Part shown: positions 23,968 to 36,632 of the stretch, piece by piece
Numbering within the stretch: the first letter of the stretch is position 1
How the letters are laid out: every line of letters starts with the position of its first letter
Assembly: GCA_902729315.2 (NCBI GenBank)
Contig: LR746277.1
Span: forward strand, 3,601,001 to 3,665,000
Direction of reading: 5' to 3'
Source of the DNA: Spirodela intermedia
Lineage: Eukaryota; Streptophyta; Magnoliopsida; Alismatales; Araceae
Length of the DNA stretch: 64,000 nt
The notes under the pieces: generated by a model
The model's input: only the letters and a program-made list of their open reading frames with translations
Databases searched by the model: none
What the model was told of the DNA's origin: nothing
Program-made: the position numbers and the translations under genes

Positions 23968-23993
23968 TGACGTCAGAGGGAGCTGCCCACGTG
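23968..23993. promoter_or_regulatory. Palindromic TGACGTCA plus G-box CACGTG upstream of ABCG
   Basis: Seen: TGACGTCA at 23968-23975 and CACGTG at 23988-23993, about 275-300 bp upstream of the ABCG start codon. Known: the first is a perfect bZIP (C-box/as-1-like) site, the second a G-box for bZIP/bHLH factors. Defence- and hormone-induced regulation of PDR genes through such sites is plausible but not shown here. Confidence 0.5.
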
Positions 23994-24075
23994 AGGTCAG
24001 TTTCGGTGACAGCTCTCCCAAGCCGAGGGCGCCGGGTCCGCCGACACCGCGATTTTATGGGGCCTGGATTCATCA

Positions 24076-24821
24076 CATCCGTCAGATCCCATTCGGGGGG
24101 GTCGTTGAACGGCCCGGATGATTTAATCGCACCGGCTTCGGCGAGAGCCGTCTAGCCAGCACCCCGTCGTCTAGAGAGAGAGAGGTTGGACTTCGGAGCT
24201 AAATCCTGTTCAAGCCCGGACCCAACTTAGGGGAGAAATTATTTACCCCATCAAATAATTTATTTTCTTAAGAACCCACATCTAGAAGGAATCGAACCAG
24301 ATAAACTGTGATGCATGATTTTTCCGGGGGGGCGGGGGGTGAAGAGAGCTAGAAGCTAGTGGCCGGAATGATCACACCAGCCGGCGCCGGCCCTAATGGC
24401 GGCAGATTATCCGCCGTCGCCTTCAATGGGCTCTGCAGTACACGCGGTGAAACTCCTTGGAGGGCGGCCGACGGCCGGCGACAGGCGGCGCCTGCTTCGG
24501 CGGCCGCCTCTGCGAGAGGTCAGAATTGAAGGAGCTGCGGCACCAGCTCAGCCCTCTCGGGGTAATCCGATCTCGATCAGCTCTGACCAGGCCCGGTCTA
24601 ATCCTGCGACTCGAAAAGCCCGTCTCCGGTGTTCTGGGGCCCATCAAATCAATACAACTCGGAATAAATAGGAATTTATCAACGCATGGAAATAAGAAAT
24701 CCAAGATTGGGTGGAAGGGGATCTTCACTATCTATCCGATGGGGTATAATCGTCGATTCCTGTTCACACTTGGTACAACGAGCGGCTGCCAAGTGGAGCT
24801 TGTAGAAGAATGAAGGCCTAT
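24076..24821. other. Intergenic between ABCG promoter and ThrRS 3' end
   Basis: No coding frame with family resemblance. There is a G-rich run GGGGGGGCGGGGGG near 24326-24341 and a GC-rich stretch around 24380-24500. The 3' untranslated region of the ThrRS gene should lie in the right part. Nothing else is seen. Confidence 0.5.
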
Positions 24822-27800
24822 CTACAGCCGGGCCCTGTTCTCGACAGCCACCTGGATTCTGCCGATGAAGTCGCCGAGGGCCATGTTGCCGAGCTCCCCG
24901 GAGAAGCGGGACCTGACGGTGACGGTGCGGGTCTCGACCTCCTTGGGCCCCACCACCACCATCAGCGGCACCTTCTGCTTCTCCGCGTTCCTGATGAGCT
25001 TCGGCAGCCGCTCCCCCTGGCAGAGCTCCGCTCTCACCCCGGAGGACTTCAGCTGCGAGAGGACCTCGTTGCAGTAGTCAACCTGAAACGCCGGCGCAAG
25101 TGAGCGCGGTAAATATAGCAAAGGCAGGTACATACTATGCATGGGTGGTGGCGATTAGAGGAGAGAAGAAACCTCGTTGTCGGTGACGGGGAGAACGCGG
25201 GCTTGGGTGGGAGAAAGCCAAAGGGGGAAGTCCCCGGCGTAGTGCTCGATCAGGACTCCGAAGAATCTTTCCAAAGACCCCAGGATGGCTCTGTGGATCA
25301 TGATCGGCCTCCTTTTCTCGGAGTTTGAATCGACGTACGAAATGTCAAACCGGTTCGGCAGATTGAAGTCCACCTGCAATCAGTCAACGGGAGGAAATCA
25401 TCAACAGAAGAAAAGCACGGAGGGGGCTGGACTTCACAGACCAACATGACGCCCCAGAGAAGGAAAGCGTGCCTGAACAGTGGAGCATTGCCACTTTCTC
25501 CCCAGAGCGTCTTGAATTTTTAGGTCTATTTTGGGGCCATAGAAAGCCCCTCCGCCTTCGTCGATCTGGTATGCCCAACCCTTGTCATCAAGAGCATCTT
25601 GAAGGGCAGTTGTTGCCTTCTCCCAGATGTCGTCGTCGCCCACGGATTTCTCAGGTCTCGTTGACAGGTTGACTTCGTACTTCATGAAACCGAATTGCAG
25701 TAATATTTCTTCAGTTAGGTCAAGAACCCCCCTGATTTCATCCCTGATTTGGTCCTCTAAACAGAAAATATGTGCATCATCCTGCATCACGGATGGAAAT
25801 ATATCAGAAACATGCATTGTCATATTGTCTCATAGTCAATGAAACAACAGAAGACAATGATCCAGAAGCTACCGAAATATTAAAAAAATAAAAATAAAAA
25901 AAGCTTTTGCATACACAGGGCTTTTAGTCAAGTTTTAATAAAAAATAATTCACAAGACGCAAGCCAAGTTTGAATATTCTGCAACATGAAAATGATTTAC
26001 TAAGAGCCTTTCACCACGCTAAAAGAAAATCAAGAACCTTGGATTCAGGATTCAATCTTTCCACATTTTCCACCTCTTGGTGAAAGGTGGAACCTGTGCA
26101 AACCAACCACCTTTATGAACAACTTTCATTAGGCCGCTCATAGTTTATCAAGCCAAACTACACCAAAGAGATTGTAATAGTCTACCGTTCTCAGTGAATC
26201 TCATAAAATAGATCGATAGAACATAAAAGACCAGGGCATATAACTTTGGGGAAGGTGCTAATCATATGAAATAACGTACACTTGGAATTTACTAAGAGTA
26301 AATCTAAGGTGAAATATCAAAATTTCACTACCCAATGAAAGCAGAAAGACTTTGTCATAATAAATCAGTGTGTTTTAAAAAAAAAGCCAACCGTTATTAA
26401 TTTGTTTCATTCTGAGACTCAAAACTGCACCAGAAAGGGTGTCCGGAAGAAATAAACAAAGAAGAAAAGACCAAACATAGAGAATGGTGTTCGATCACTA
26501 ATCGGTGTGCCGTATCACCATCTGTAGCATTGAATGACGTAAGTAACTTCGAAGAAGAGGTGAGGGGAACCGAACAAAGAGTAGCCATACAGTCAAAAAA
26601 TGAAAGAAAAGCCACTTGACATGGAAAATAATAAAAGAATATAACCATAATTTACAAAAAGATTTCGTACCTGGGTAAAACCTCTCACACGGAATAATCC
26701 ATGCATGCTGCCAGATAATTCATATCTATATACTGTCCCCAGCTCTGCCAATCTAATTGGGAAGTCCCTGTAAGAATGGAGCTTCCTCTTGTATATTAAA
26801 ATGTGATATGGACAATTCATAGGTCGAAGTTGGTACTTTTCATCTTCAATTTTCATTTGATCAAACATATTTTCTTTGTAGAAATCCAGGTGGCCGCTAA
26901 TTCTCCAAAGGTCAACCTTGGCTACATGAGGTGTATACAGAAGCTCATAACCATGTTGTATGTGTACTTTCTTCCATGAATCCTCAATTAGATGTCGCAC
27001 TACTGCACCTTTTGGATGCCAAAAGACCAAGCCCCCCCCTGCGTCATCCTACAATTTTTCAAGAGAAGATCCAATCATTCAATGCACGAATGATGTTCTT
27101 CAACATCATATTTCAGGACAAGATAAAGCGGGACATTAACACTTTGATAACAGGGCAGTTGTGTACACTGTTGGACAGCGAAAATTAGAATTTTGATGAG
27201 CAGATATTTTTAACATTACCAAAGACGTTCAGCATATAATGAAGAATCTAAAAAAGAAGGATGAAGAGACCAAGACAGAAGCATTATACACCTTTCAAAG
27301 CAACACATTAAAGAATACAATCCTGAAGATAGAGATAGGACTATACAAAGCAATCCATTATTTCAAAATGATAATGTCCTAATATATTTGTTCGAGCACA
27401 TCAATCTATTTCTCACCATCATCTGCATTCAAACAGGGAGCATGAGCTGATAGAGCTAAAATCTTTCTCAGAATGGCAGACTACACGAAGCTAAGGCGTC
27501 ACCATGACTACAGACTCGCAAGTTGAATGACAGATGGAAGAGAAGATAGTGCTCTTGCAATCATGAATTGAAAGCACAAAATTAAATGACCAACTTGACC
27601 AAAAAATATCCAGTTCAGCAGAAGAACTGGGTGAAAGCGTCTAAACCCAGCAAGGCATGAATTTCTTTTAACTAAATAGATAGTCTAACAAAATCCCAGT
27701 AGAAGTAACCTAATCTTATAAACAACACTATGAAAAAAATGGGAATGAAAGGGAAAAGAAAACATGATGCACAACTAGGTTTGACGTAGAAAACATGGAA

Positions 27801-30800
27801 TCACCGAAATACGTATGGATCTGCAAAATACATTCATAGAATTGAAATTTCCATGAACTCTCTCTACGAAATCTCAATTTCAGCCATTTATGGTCACAGT
27901 TCAGATAGGACTCAAGATAATTTATAAAATCGGGCATCAGAAGAGACCCACCCAACCTCGTTTTACCTGCTTTAGCGGCTAATTTTTTGTTTTAGGTAGC
28001 AAGTATACAAAGACAAATACAACTTAATTTTGAACGGTACCCAATCCCGAACCAGACATTTATTAAACCCCAAAACATTTTCACGTTCCCCAAATACAAC
28101 TTAATCATAATATATTAGTACAGAATCTCGAAGCAACCCCACGTAATACAGCCAGTCATCATTTTTTCAGTGTATTATCACGTTCCCCACGTCACTATGA
28201 ATGACTCTCACGTGTTCAAGCTGTTTTGTACATCAAAAAGTGAATCTGGAGAACTAAAAGTAGGTGGAAATCGTCAACACAATAGCAGATAGTATCAGAA
28301 GGGGAAAGACAAAAAAAACCCAGAAAAAATGAACCAAGTTGAAGATAGAGCAATATTATGCAAACTAAAAATGGCACTAAATCGATTGAGAGACCCCAAA
28401 ACTGACGTGCAAAACAGCCCTTCGTTATTCTGTCAATGAAACATTTTCTCGAGTTTCGGATCCCTCATTTTGTTTCTAATAACAAGGGAGGTTAGCAAAT
28501 CTTATTAACAAAAATACAAGGTTATCATGGGTTGCCAGGAAACCTCTTCCCCATTCAGGGAATCTGGGACCTTTCTTCCCAAAGATCCATTTCCTGAGCT
28601 AACCACCCCATTGCCATTGGGTAAGGTCCCCTGTCTAAGGTGCCTAACTGATAAGCCTCCACGCACATATTCTAGAAGCAAGAAGGCCCAAGCCCAATAA
28701 GACAGTAACGGTCAGCATTACTGAGGGAAGGAGCAGTTATGGCAAGAGAATAAATACCTAAATAAGGCGAAGGGAAGAGGACAGAATATAGGGACGAGAG
28801 GAGGAGGCAAGAAGGACGGGAGAGGAGAAATCGGTGATAGTATCTCGTGGATCTACAAAAGGGTTTGGAGGGTTACATGGGACCAACTCATCTGTTCTTG
28901 GTTCTTCTACTGTTCTTTCTCTTTATTTCTTTCTGTTCAAGAGACTGTTTTCATCTAATACGAATTATTCGTCGTTCTTTGATCTGGGATCTTATCCCTA
29001 ACTATCAAGAAGAATATCCTTCTAGTGAGCCTCTGAGAAGAGCTAGATGTCTTTCAAACAGGACATAACATATTAGCGTCTCCAAGCAGAAATCGGCATT
29101 CATGCCATGTTAGAAATAATGTTAGTAGGGCACAATTTTACAGAAATCTAATTCTAAAAATACTTCTGATCATCAGACTTTGACTCCTCCCATTTCCAGC
29201 TACAACAAAAATCTAAGCATGTGTTTGACTAAGACCCTTTTTCTACCTGATTTCTCCTTCTGTTCTTCCTGAATCATCAAGTTGGAAAACCAATGTTATA
29301 ATCCAGCCCAATTAGTAGATAATTATAGGGAAAGTAGCCATAAGGCCAAGCTGCAGTACAACATATAGGTATCCAATTCCACGATAAGTTGAAGACGATG
29401 TCTTCAGCATAAATTTGTAGAACATATAAACAGAATATAATGGGTTTTTCCTCATACATAACTACAGTAAAAAGGATACCTCCGTCATAAACAGGAAAAA
29501 ATGAGCCATCAAAATCCCTCCAAATTTAATGATAATTAAGGCATAAGGAAGCTAGGACACTGCACCATCAGTTTAGTTTCAACTATAATATCCCATGAAG
29601 AACCGGAGGGAAAAGAGAGTTTTATTGGACCAAGAGTTTGCTTGACCACAACAATGTGAAAGGTAATGTGCCAAGCAACAGGTCAAAATAACATTCGACA
29701 GGAAATGAGTTGGTGAAAATCCCACAAAGTCTGAGGGAAGGTTAAAAAAATGTCGATTTGTTGCATGGTTTAAACTAGTATAAGAAGGGAAAGTACTCAT
29801 CGATTACTTAGAATGTGTAAAATGGAGAGGGATTCTTGATCCACGGGCTGGGAAAACTACCAGCATCAGATTCTTTAACAGACAATTTATCAAATCTTCA
29901 AACTTGAGGCATATCAATAAATGTAAAGCTGAAAATAACTCCTATGAGATGTGCATCAGTAAATGTCCATAATGAATGAAAAAATCCATTAGACAAAAAC
30001 TTCAACCAAACAATCTCCACAAAGATGATTTTTTTTTTATCAGGTACCTGTATTGAAAACAGGTCAAGGTCCTGACCCAAGCGTCTATGATCACGACGCT
30101 TTGCCTCCTCCTTATAATGAAGGTAAGCTTTCAACTGTTCCTGAGTCTCCCATGCTGTGCCATAAATTCTCTGAAGCATTTGATTCTTTTCATCTCCTCT
30201 CCAATAGGCCCCTGCCACAGATTCAAGTTCAACCGCATTCTTGTCTATGTTTCCAGTGGAATCTACATGAGGCCCAGCACAAAGATCCCACCATTCGTTT
30301 CCTATGAGAGAAGATAAAGAGGTAGCATTAGCTTAAATTCAGCGTTCAGAACAATGCTGTGTTATTATAAAACATAAGAATAAACTGGATGACAGAAAGA
30401 ATCTGAAGCAACCTATATGATAAATGGTGATAGGTTCTTCCTTTATACTCTCCAAAATCTCCAGCTTGTAAGGCTCATTGATCGCCAATATTCTCCTCTG
30501 AGCTTCATCTCTGGAAACTTCTTCTCTTACTAACGGTAAATTTCGGTTTACAATGCGATCCTACAGATGATGTAAGAAATGAATTCCGTACCCTGAAACA
30601 ATACGCTAATGAATATTTTGCCAATCTAATAGACCTCTCACTAAGAACAAACAGAAACGGCCCCTTACGTACCATCTCTTTCTTAATTCTTTTCAAATCC
30701 TTGTCTGTTAATGGCTCAATATCAAAGTCATAATAGAACCCACTGTCAATCCATGGACCAATCGTCACCTTAGCGGTTGGGAAGAGCTTCTGGACAGCCA

Positions 30801-32694
30801 TTGCCATTACATGCGCACACTGGAGTCACACATAATGCAACTAGTCAAGAAGATGCATCATTATAGATAAGAAAAAAAGGTGAGCAAGACCGAGAAACTG
30901 GAAAATATTCGAATGAATGACAATTAAAATTATCAAAAAAACATAATAACGCATATCAACCAAAAATAACAAGAAGTGGAAAGGCATCCCCATCAACTAA
31001 TGTAGGACTGATATATCATTAAAGTAGGGCCAAAAAATCACTATCAAACTTTGGACAAAATTGATGCATAATAATAATCATGCTCAACAATCGGTACCTG
31101 CTCAACTCTGAATATGCATAATCTTCCACCTTCTTATGAGATGATATAGTTCGTAAAGTTCATCATGTAGACTTTCAAAGCGATAAAGTCCCAAAAGAAA
31201 CAATACCAGTGCCTCATTTCTTTTCGAATGCTCCCTAGTATATTGCATTATCCTTTGAAATTTAGAAGTACACTTAAGATTAATTTGTTTAATTCTTTTT
31301 TTAGCGAAATGTAAAACACAATGGCAGCTACTACCAAATGCTACCCTCCTTAGTTATATAAAATAAAATATTTCTCTTCTGAAAAGTGGCAAGCATCATT
31401 GACCTGCTAAAGAAAACAGATAAAATAAGAACAATATGGTGAGAATTGTTATTATGAGTTCATCTCATCTCAATGGTCAGAGGAGCGCAAGCTTCAAAAA
31501 GAATGTTTTTCTGGCTCATTATTCCACAACACACGAAAACGTTGTGAAATATTTGACACAAAATTAATGGTATTAATTTTCCAGAGCAAAAAAACGAATC
31601 CCAGTCAGCTTTACATTCCAAGTGTCCATTGGGCTGAGGACTGAATGATTGACCAACCACCAATTGATGCAATCTATTCTTGTCTTAAATTATTAGTTAT
31701 TTTCCCAAAATACTCTTTCATGTCTCATCATAACCTTAACTTTTGTTCAATGCTTGTCAATTGCACATGCTTTTTAAGAGAGATCATCAGAGACAACCTT
31801 CATTGTTAACCCTTAGCTCATCCACCATTTCGAAACAATGACCAGTGAAGAGTTTACTGCTTTAACTTTTCCAAAAAAATTATTATATTATGAACATGAT
31901 AACAAAAGTAAATAATCAAATACTCTTTTCTAATCCATAGCGTCATCCTTCATCATCCAAATGGGATAGCAGAGTCCATATACACCGAAAAATACTTTTA
32001 AAGAAGATGAAAAACATGCATTCCTTCAAAATCCTCATCCTTTTAATAAATCCTCAACAGGAGAGTGAGAGTTCAAATTCGTGGACCGAAACATCTAGCT
32101 TTAACGATCCAGCAGAAGAGCGTGCATTTATTTCGGCTAAAAGACTTCGAAGTAAATTTTTACATGTCACAGAGAATCAAGTGACGCAACGCAAAAAGTC
32201 ACTTGAATGTAAAGTTGATTGCCACAGCAAATAAATCAAGCAACGTAATGCAGAAAACCCCGACGGTAGCAAAAAACCTCGAGGCACCACTCGAGACCGC
32301 CTGAGGAGAAGGGAGGGAGCGAATTGATCTAATCCCAACTAAAATGAAGAAGCAGAGAAGAATAGAGCCTGCATACTGTATGGCGGATCCGGAGTAACCT
32401 CTCCGAAGATTCGTTGGTGGGAAGGACGACTCCCTCCTCTTCCAACACCTCTCCCGAGGCTTTCTCCTCCTTCTGAACACCGGTCTCGGGGGACGCAACT
32501 GCGCGAGTGAAGAACGAGGCGCCCCTCGACCTTCTGGCGACGGCCACCGCCCTGAACCCCACGACATCGCCCCGCCCCGCACCGGAGTAGCGCCGGAGGT
32601 GTGAAGGTGCAGGAGAGCAAGGACTTCGCGTCTGGGAAACGAAGGCGGAGATGAGGGAGGGCGACGCTGTCGCCATCCTCGCGAGCACGTTCAT
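24822..32694 (-). CDS. EMB2761: Threonyl-tRNA synthetase, chloroplast/mitochondrial (EMB2761-like)
   Basis: Charges tRNA-Thr for organelle translation. Exons on the minus strand: 32694-32377, 30819-30673, 30560-30413, 30301-30048, 27048-26671, 25781-25473, 25373-25173, 25082-24822; 671 aa, all phases consistent. Residues 1 to about 75 are Ser/Arg/Ala-rich and fit an organelle transit peptide. The editing domain follows, with HTCAH (105-109) and WWDLCAGPH, then class II motif 2 around RVRGFTQDDAHIF, motif 3 in [17 protein letters not shown], and an anticodon-binding domain with [14 protein letters not shown]. No N-terminal TGS domain is seen. Intron 6 has a GC donor (CAG|GCACGC, 25473/25472): a GT alternative, splitting ACT|GTTCAG, would delete two conserved residues. 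Intron 4 is 3 kb and holds a transposon-like insertion. An in-frame Met7 gives a second possible start. Known: the Arabidopsis orthologue is embryo-essential and reported as dual-targeted. Confidence 0.94.
28528..29070 (+). mobile_element. Probable solo LTR or LTR-like insertion in ThrRS intron 4
   Basis: Seen: a roughly 540-bp block with unlike composition. It is bounded by TG (28528) and CA (29070), with near-identical flanks TATCA and TATTA. It contains a TATA-like AATAAATACC near 28750 and a pyrimidine-rich stretch with CTGTTCTTTCTC near 28910, as in copia-type LTR R/U5 regions. It runs antisense to the gene. Boundaries are uncertain because the flanking repeat is imperfect and no second copy is in the window. 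Confidence 0.35.
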
Positions 32695-34580
32695 GGCGGC
32701 TCTCCTCCGAGCTTCTCACCTTCTAATCCCCCTCTCCCTCTCCCACTCTCTCCCCTCCTCATATTTTGTCCGCCGTGGGCTTCTCTCCCTCTCCATTTTT
32801 TTTCCCATTTTCTGTGTAAGAATACAGAGCCCAGTGCGGCACACGTTACCTTAACCTACACCATAATATATCGCCAAAGTAAGCCAAAGTCTGGAATCGG
32901 ACCCGCGTTGGATCAGTTCGGCTGATTTCACTTTTCCCTATTTTTTACGTTCTCGGGTAGATTAACTGATAAAATTGGAGCTTTTTCAGCTTTGGGCGTC
33001 TAAAAGAAAAATCAAATCTTGAAAAACGCCTCTATTTTTTTTTAGTTTTTTTTTTTAATCTGAAGCTCATGCCAAGAGTCAAATTATTGGCGGGATGAAG
33101 CATCAGAGTGGATCAAGATGGGCCTATCTTCGCCCCACTGAGCTCTCATATTTTCGGCATGCCCGACCCGTTGACCCTTCAACAGAAAGTCAAATAATAT
33201 AGATTCTTCAAGACTCAATATTCAATATATTGCCATTTCCAAACAAAAGAAAAAGAGTAATATACGGGCTAGAAAGAAGCACTCCTTGTTCTTCAGTGAA
33301 CGGTGGTGGAGCCTCTCATTAAAAAGAAAAAATCCCTTCATTGACTTGTGTGATTAATCCAACAAAAATGGAATTCTGTGAGCAACCGAGTTATTCTCCA
33401 GATCCAGGTAATCAACAAGCTCCAGATGTACGGAAATAGTAAGCTTCATTGTTCCTACAGATGCAGATGAGAATCCAGAGCAGGAGCATAAGGTTGGATG
33501 CCAAGGAAGCTCCTGTTCCAGGAGCTTATAATATCTGAATAATTCTATTAAATAATTATATATTCACTCAAACTTTGTTCAGAAAAGTTCCTGCAATGGG
33601 GATTCATGTTGCAATTTCAATCGAGCCACAGAATCATAAATAATTTTGGGAACATCACGGAACATTATTTATCGGAATCTTGAAGTCACTTTTAGCCATG
33701 ATAATCTGTCATATCAAAAAACTTTTAAAATGGGATAATTACATAAAATTTCTCGATTATTACAATTCTTATTTTTTGGATCATTTTTAAACCACTTCTA
33801 GCCCTAAAATGATATTGCTGGAAAAATCTAGAAACAGCATCAATCTGAAAGAGGCAAACGATTAGAAAATCCAACTCCACAATTCTGAAGGGAAACTCGC
33901 TCATTAAAGCAAAAACAGGCGATTTATGGAGAATCAGGTAGAAGGATATTCTAAGTTCTTTTCATTGAACATTGGGTTGCAAAGAATATTCATTTAGTAA
34001 TAAAAAAAGGAGCTGAGTAAGTAAAATCATAAGAGTCTGAAAAAAAAAATGCCCATAGCCAGAAGCTATGCTCTCCCAGAAGATCAGGTAGAAGGAAAAA
34101 AGAATTTGTCTCTACAAGTGAGAGTAACTTGGGCAGCTGAGATTTTCCCGGCACAAGAACAATCCAATGGCTGAAATCTGCCAAGCCACGTTTTTTTTTT
34201 CTTGCAGAGAGGTCCACATATAACCCTCTTCGCTAAAATATAAGGCAGGCATCTAGTATTAATGGCCATCAATAGAGCAATTGGAAATTGACATAAACAG
34301 CAGTTTTTCCTCATATCATGAACAAGAAAGGGGGAAAAAATTCACAGATTTCTCAAATGCTGCTGAAGATCGTCGAGAGAGTTTGGTGGGTACTAACAAA
34401 AAGTCAGGCGCCGTCTCTGCTGTAAAAAAAAGAAGGAAGACAAGAATGAAAAGCCCAGAAAACTGTAGCCTCTCTATTCAAAGAAAGTTAGCCAAAAAGG
34501 AGATGTGAAGAGCATGTTCATCACATGGAAGTTAAAACAAATCAGTGGAAACCTTAATTTCCCCACCCCTGATCCACTGG
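32695..34580. other. Intergenic between ThrRS 5' end and trihelix 3' end
   Basis: Contains the ThrRS promoter and leader. CT-rich sequence at about 32720-32810 reads as GA-rich on the transcribed strand. The 3' flank of the trihelix gene lies to the right. AT-rich in the middle. No open reading frame resembling a protein family was recognised. Confidence 0.5.
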
Positions 34581-35888
34581 CTATTCTCGGATGAATCCAA
34601 ACCCAGAGGAGTCGATCGGCTCCGCAGGCCTGTTGAATTCCAGCTCTGCCTCCCTCTGCTTCACCTGCAGCGACATCCTCTGGTTTTCCAAGCTCATCCG
34701 GTCGTTCTCCAGCTTCATTCTCTCAAGCTCCCGGTCCTTCTTACTGCAGAATCTCTGCCACTTGAACCGACGCTTCTCCAGCTCAAACGCCTTCATCTGG
34801 ATCTTCATCCTCTCCTCCTGGAGCTGCAGCGTCCTCTTCCTGATCCAGTCCCGTTGCTCCCAGATCGACTTGGTGCCATCCGTGAACACGCCGTCGATCT
34901 CAACCTGGAAGCTATCAGAGCTCCTCCCGAATAATTCGGCGTTCCTCTCCTCCACGTCGCCGTCTTCCTCGTAGTCCTCCTCCTCGCTGCCGGCGTCCTC
35001 CTCCCCTGGATACCTGCTGGACGCCGCATGCTGCTGAGCACAGCCTCCTCCCTGGGAAGAACTGAGATCATGGGAATGGGGCAGCCGCTGTCCATTGTGG
35101 TAGGCGCACATCTCCCTGTAGAAGAGGTGCTTCGAGCTGAGGATCTTCCTGACGTCCTCCTTGGCCTTGGGAGGGACGTGGGGCATCGAATCGAGAAGGG
35201 CGGGGTTCTCGACGACCTGGCAAGTGGTTCCCCGACCGAGGATCTCGTTGAGCCTCTTGTACCGCTTGTTCAGGTCGTTGAACTTGTCCTCGCACTGCTG
35301 AGGGGAGACGTAGCAGCCCTTCTCGAGCATCATCTTAGAGACGGTCTTCCACTTCCCCTTCTTCTGGAGGACTCCCCCGGGGGCGACGGCGGCGCCGCTG
35401 CCGTGCTTCCGCTTCCCCAGCGCGTCGCCGGACTCCGGCGCGCCGTCTTCCTCGACGCAGGCGACAACGGAGATCAGCAGCCGGACCATCTCGTCCGTCC
35501 ACTTCATGCGCTGCCATGGCAGGCCCTTCTTGGACTTGCCGAGGAGGTCCTCCGCGCCGTTGTCCTCGTTGGTCAGGCTCCGCTCCTCTTCCTCGTCGCT
35601 GCCGTTCTGGAAGAGATGGTGGTGGTTGCAGAGGGAGCCGGAGGAAGGGGAAACCCCTTTCCCCTTCTGGGCGGTGCCGATGAGCGAAGGGGAGTCGGAG
35701 GAGGGGTCGAGGATCCCCTGCGGATGGTGTTCCGCGCTGAGAGCCATGGCCTGCAACTGGTGGTGCTGGTAGTGATGCTGCTGCGGCTGCTGCTGCTGCT
35801 GGTGATGGTGATGGACCTGCGGATCGAGGTCGAGCACGCCGGCCGAAGGGGCGGGGAGCAGCCCCGCCCCCATCATCGAGCTATCCAT
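34581..35888 (-). CDS. Trihelix-family transcription factor (single exon, GT-gamma/At1g21200-like)
   Basis: Predicted nuclear DNA-binding protein of 435 aa without introns. Start chosen at 35888 because AAGATGGAT gives a strong context and the product MDSSMMGAG fits the family. The frame is open for 52 more codons to an ATG at 36044, but that stretch shows no family resemblance. Seen: a His/Gln-rich run at residues 26-45; acidic DEEEERS (98-104); the trihelix (MYB/SANT-like) domain about 126-214, starting RMKWTDEMVRLL, with KKGKWKTVSKMM and C-x-D-K-F-x-D-L-N-K-R-Y-K; an acidic stretch near residue 320; and a long C-terminal charged coiled coil (about 350-425, ending KQREAELEF). Known: this clade includes the hypoxia-linked HRA1 and stress-related repressors. 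The specific role here is not known. Confidence 0.9.
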   Translation of the reverse strand: MDSSMMGAGLLPAPSAGVLDLDPQVHHHHQQQQQPQQHHYQHHQLQAMALSAEHHPQGILDPSSDSPSLIGTAQKGKGVSPSSGSLCNHHHLFQNGSDEEEERSLTNEDNGAEDLLGKSKKGLPWQRMKWTDEMVRLLISVVACVEEDGAPESGDALGKRKHGSGAAVAPGGVLQKKGKWKTVSKMMLEKGCYVSPQQCEDKFNDLNKRYKRLNEILGRGTTCQVVENPALLDSMPHVPPKAKEDVRKILSSKHLFYREMCAYHNGQRLPHSHDLSSSQGGGCAQQHAASSRYPGEEDAGSEEEDYEEDGDVEERNAELFGRSSDSFQVEIDGVFTDGTKSIWEQRDWIRKRTLQLQEERMKIQMKAFELEKRRFKWQRFCSKKDRELERMKLENDRMSLENQRMSLQVKQREAELEFNRPAEPIDSSGFGFIRE

Positions 35889-36134
35889 CTTCTTCCGCTG
35901 CCCCCGAATCGTTTCAATCCATCCACAACACCCCCCCCGGAGATGTCCAGCCGGAAACCCTAGACGCAGAAGACAAACCCTAGAACGGCCTCCGGAATGG
36001 GGGACACCGCGAATTCCTTCCCAAGAACATACGGTCTCTCTCACTTGGGGGATTCCGTAGATCTTTTGAACTGGGAGAAAGCAGAAAAAACCCCACGAAC
36101 TCCGCAGAGAGCAGGAAAAAGGTCACGATCTCGC

Positions 36135-36154
36135 CCTCTCTCTCTCTCTCTCTC
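36135..36154. repeat. (CT)n tract upstream of the trihelix gene
   Basis: Seen: pure CT run about 250 bp upstream of the ATG, i.e. GA on the transcribed strand. Probably within the leader or core promoter. Function not shown. Confidence 0.7.
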
Positions 36155-36632
36155 GCCTTCTCCCTTCCTCGGTGGTCAGCTTCGGGCGGGATATGAATAT
36201 CTAAAGCACCTCCGCCCACCCAGATCTGCCAAGTGTCAGTGTTATTTTACTAAAATGCCCTTATCAGACCGAGTCGAACAAACAAAAGTCAACTCGCCTA
36301 AAGAGCTCATGGCGGCGCCTCGGTTATCCCCACTGGGACGACTTATCAGCCCCCGCCGTCAAGATCAAATCGCCGTCAAGGTCAACATGGGCCTATTAAA
36401 CGGTGTAGAGGTAAAACTAATGATTTTGGGTACTGGGCAGACCGATGGATCTTGTTGACAAATTTTAGATAACGTCAATAAATTCTACCACCCCGGTCAA
36501 AGTTACAGAGAGCGAGACAGACATGAACAAGGAGTTTTTATTAGCGAGTTCTTCGGTCAACCATAGATTCCATGCACGGAAAAAAGGGCATCTAAGCATT
36601 AACAAAAAGTCAAAGTAGGCGTGAAATCATAA

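Noticed and set aside
24280-24310. GGTTCGATTCC on the minus strand, tRNA-like
   Set aside because: Only two base pairs of T stem form and no anticodon arm is found upstream.
35028-35963. 311-codon frame antisense to the trihelix gene
   Set aside because: It is a shadow of the GC-rich real exon; its Leu/Val/Arg-rich product resembles no family.
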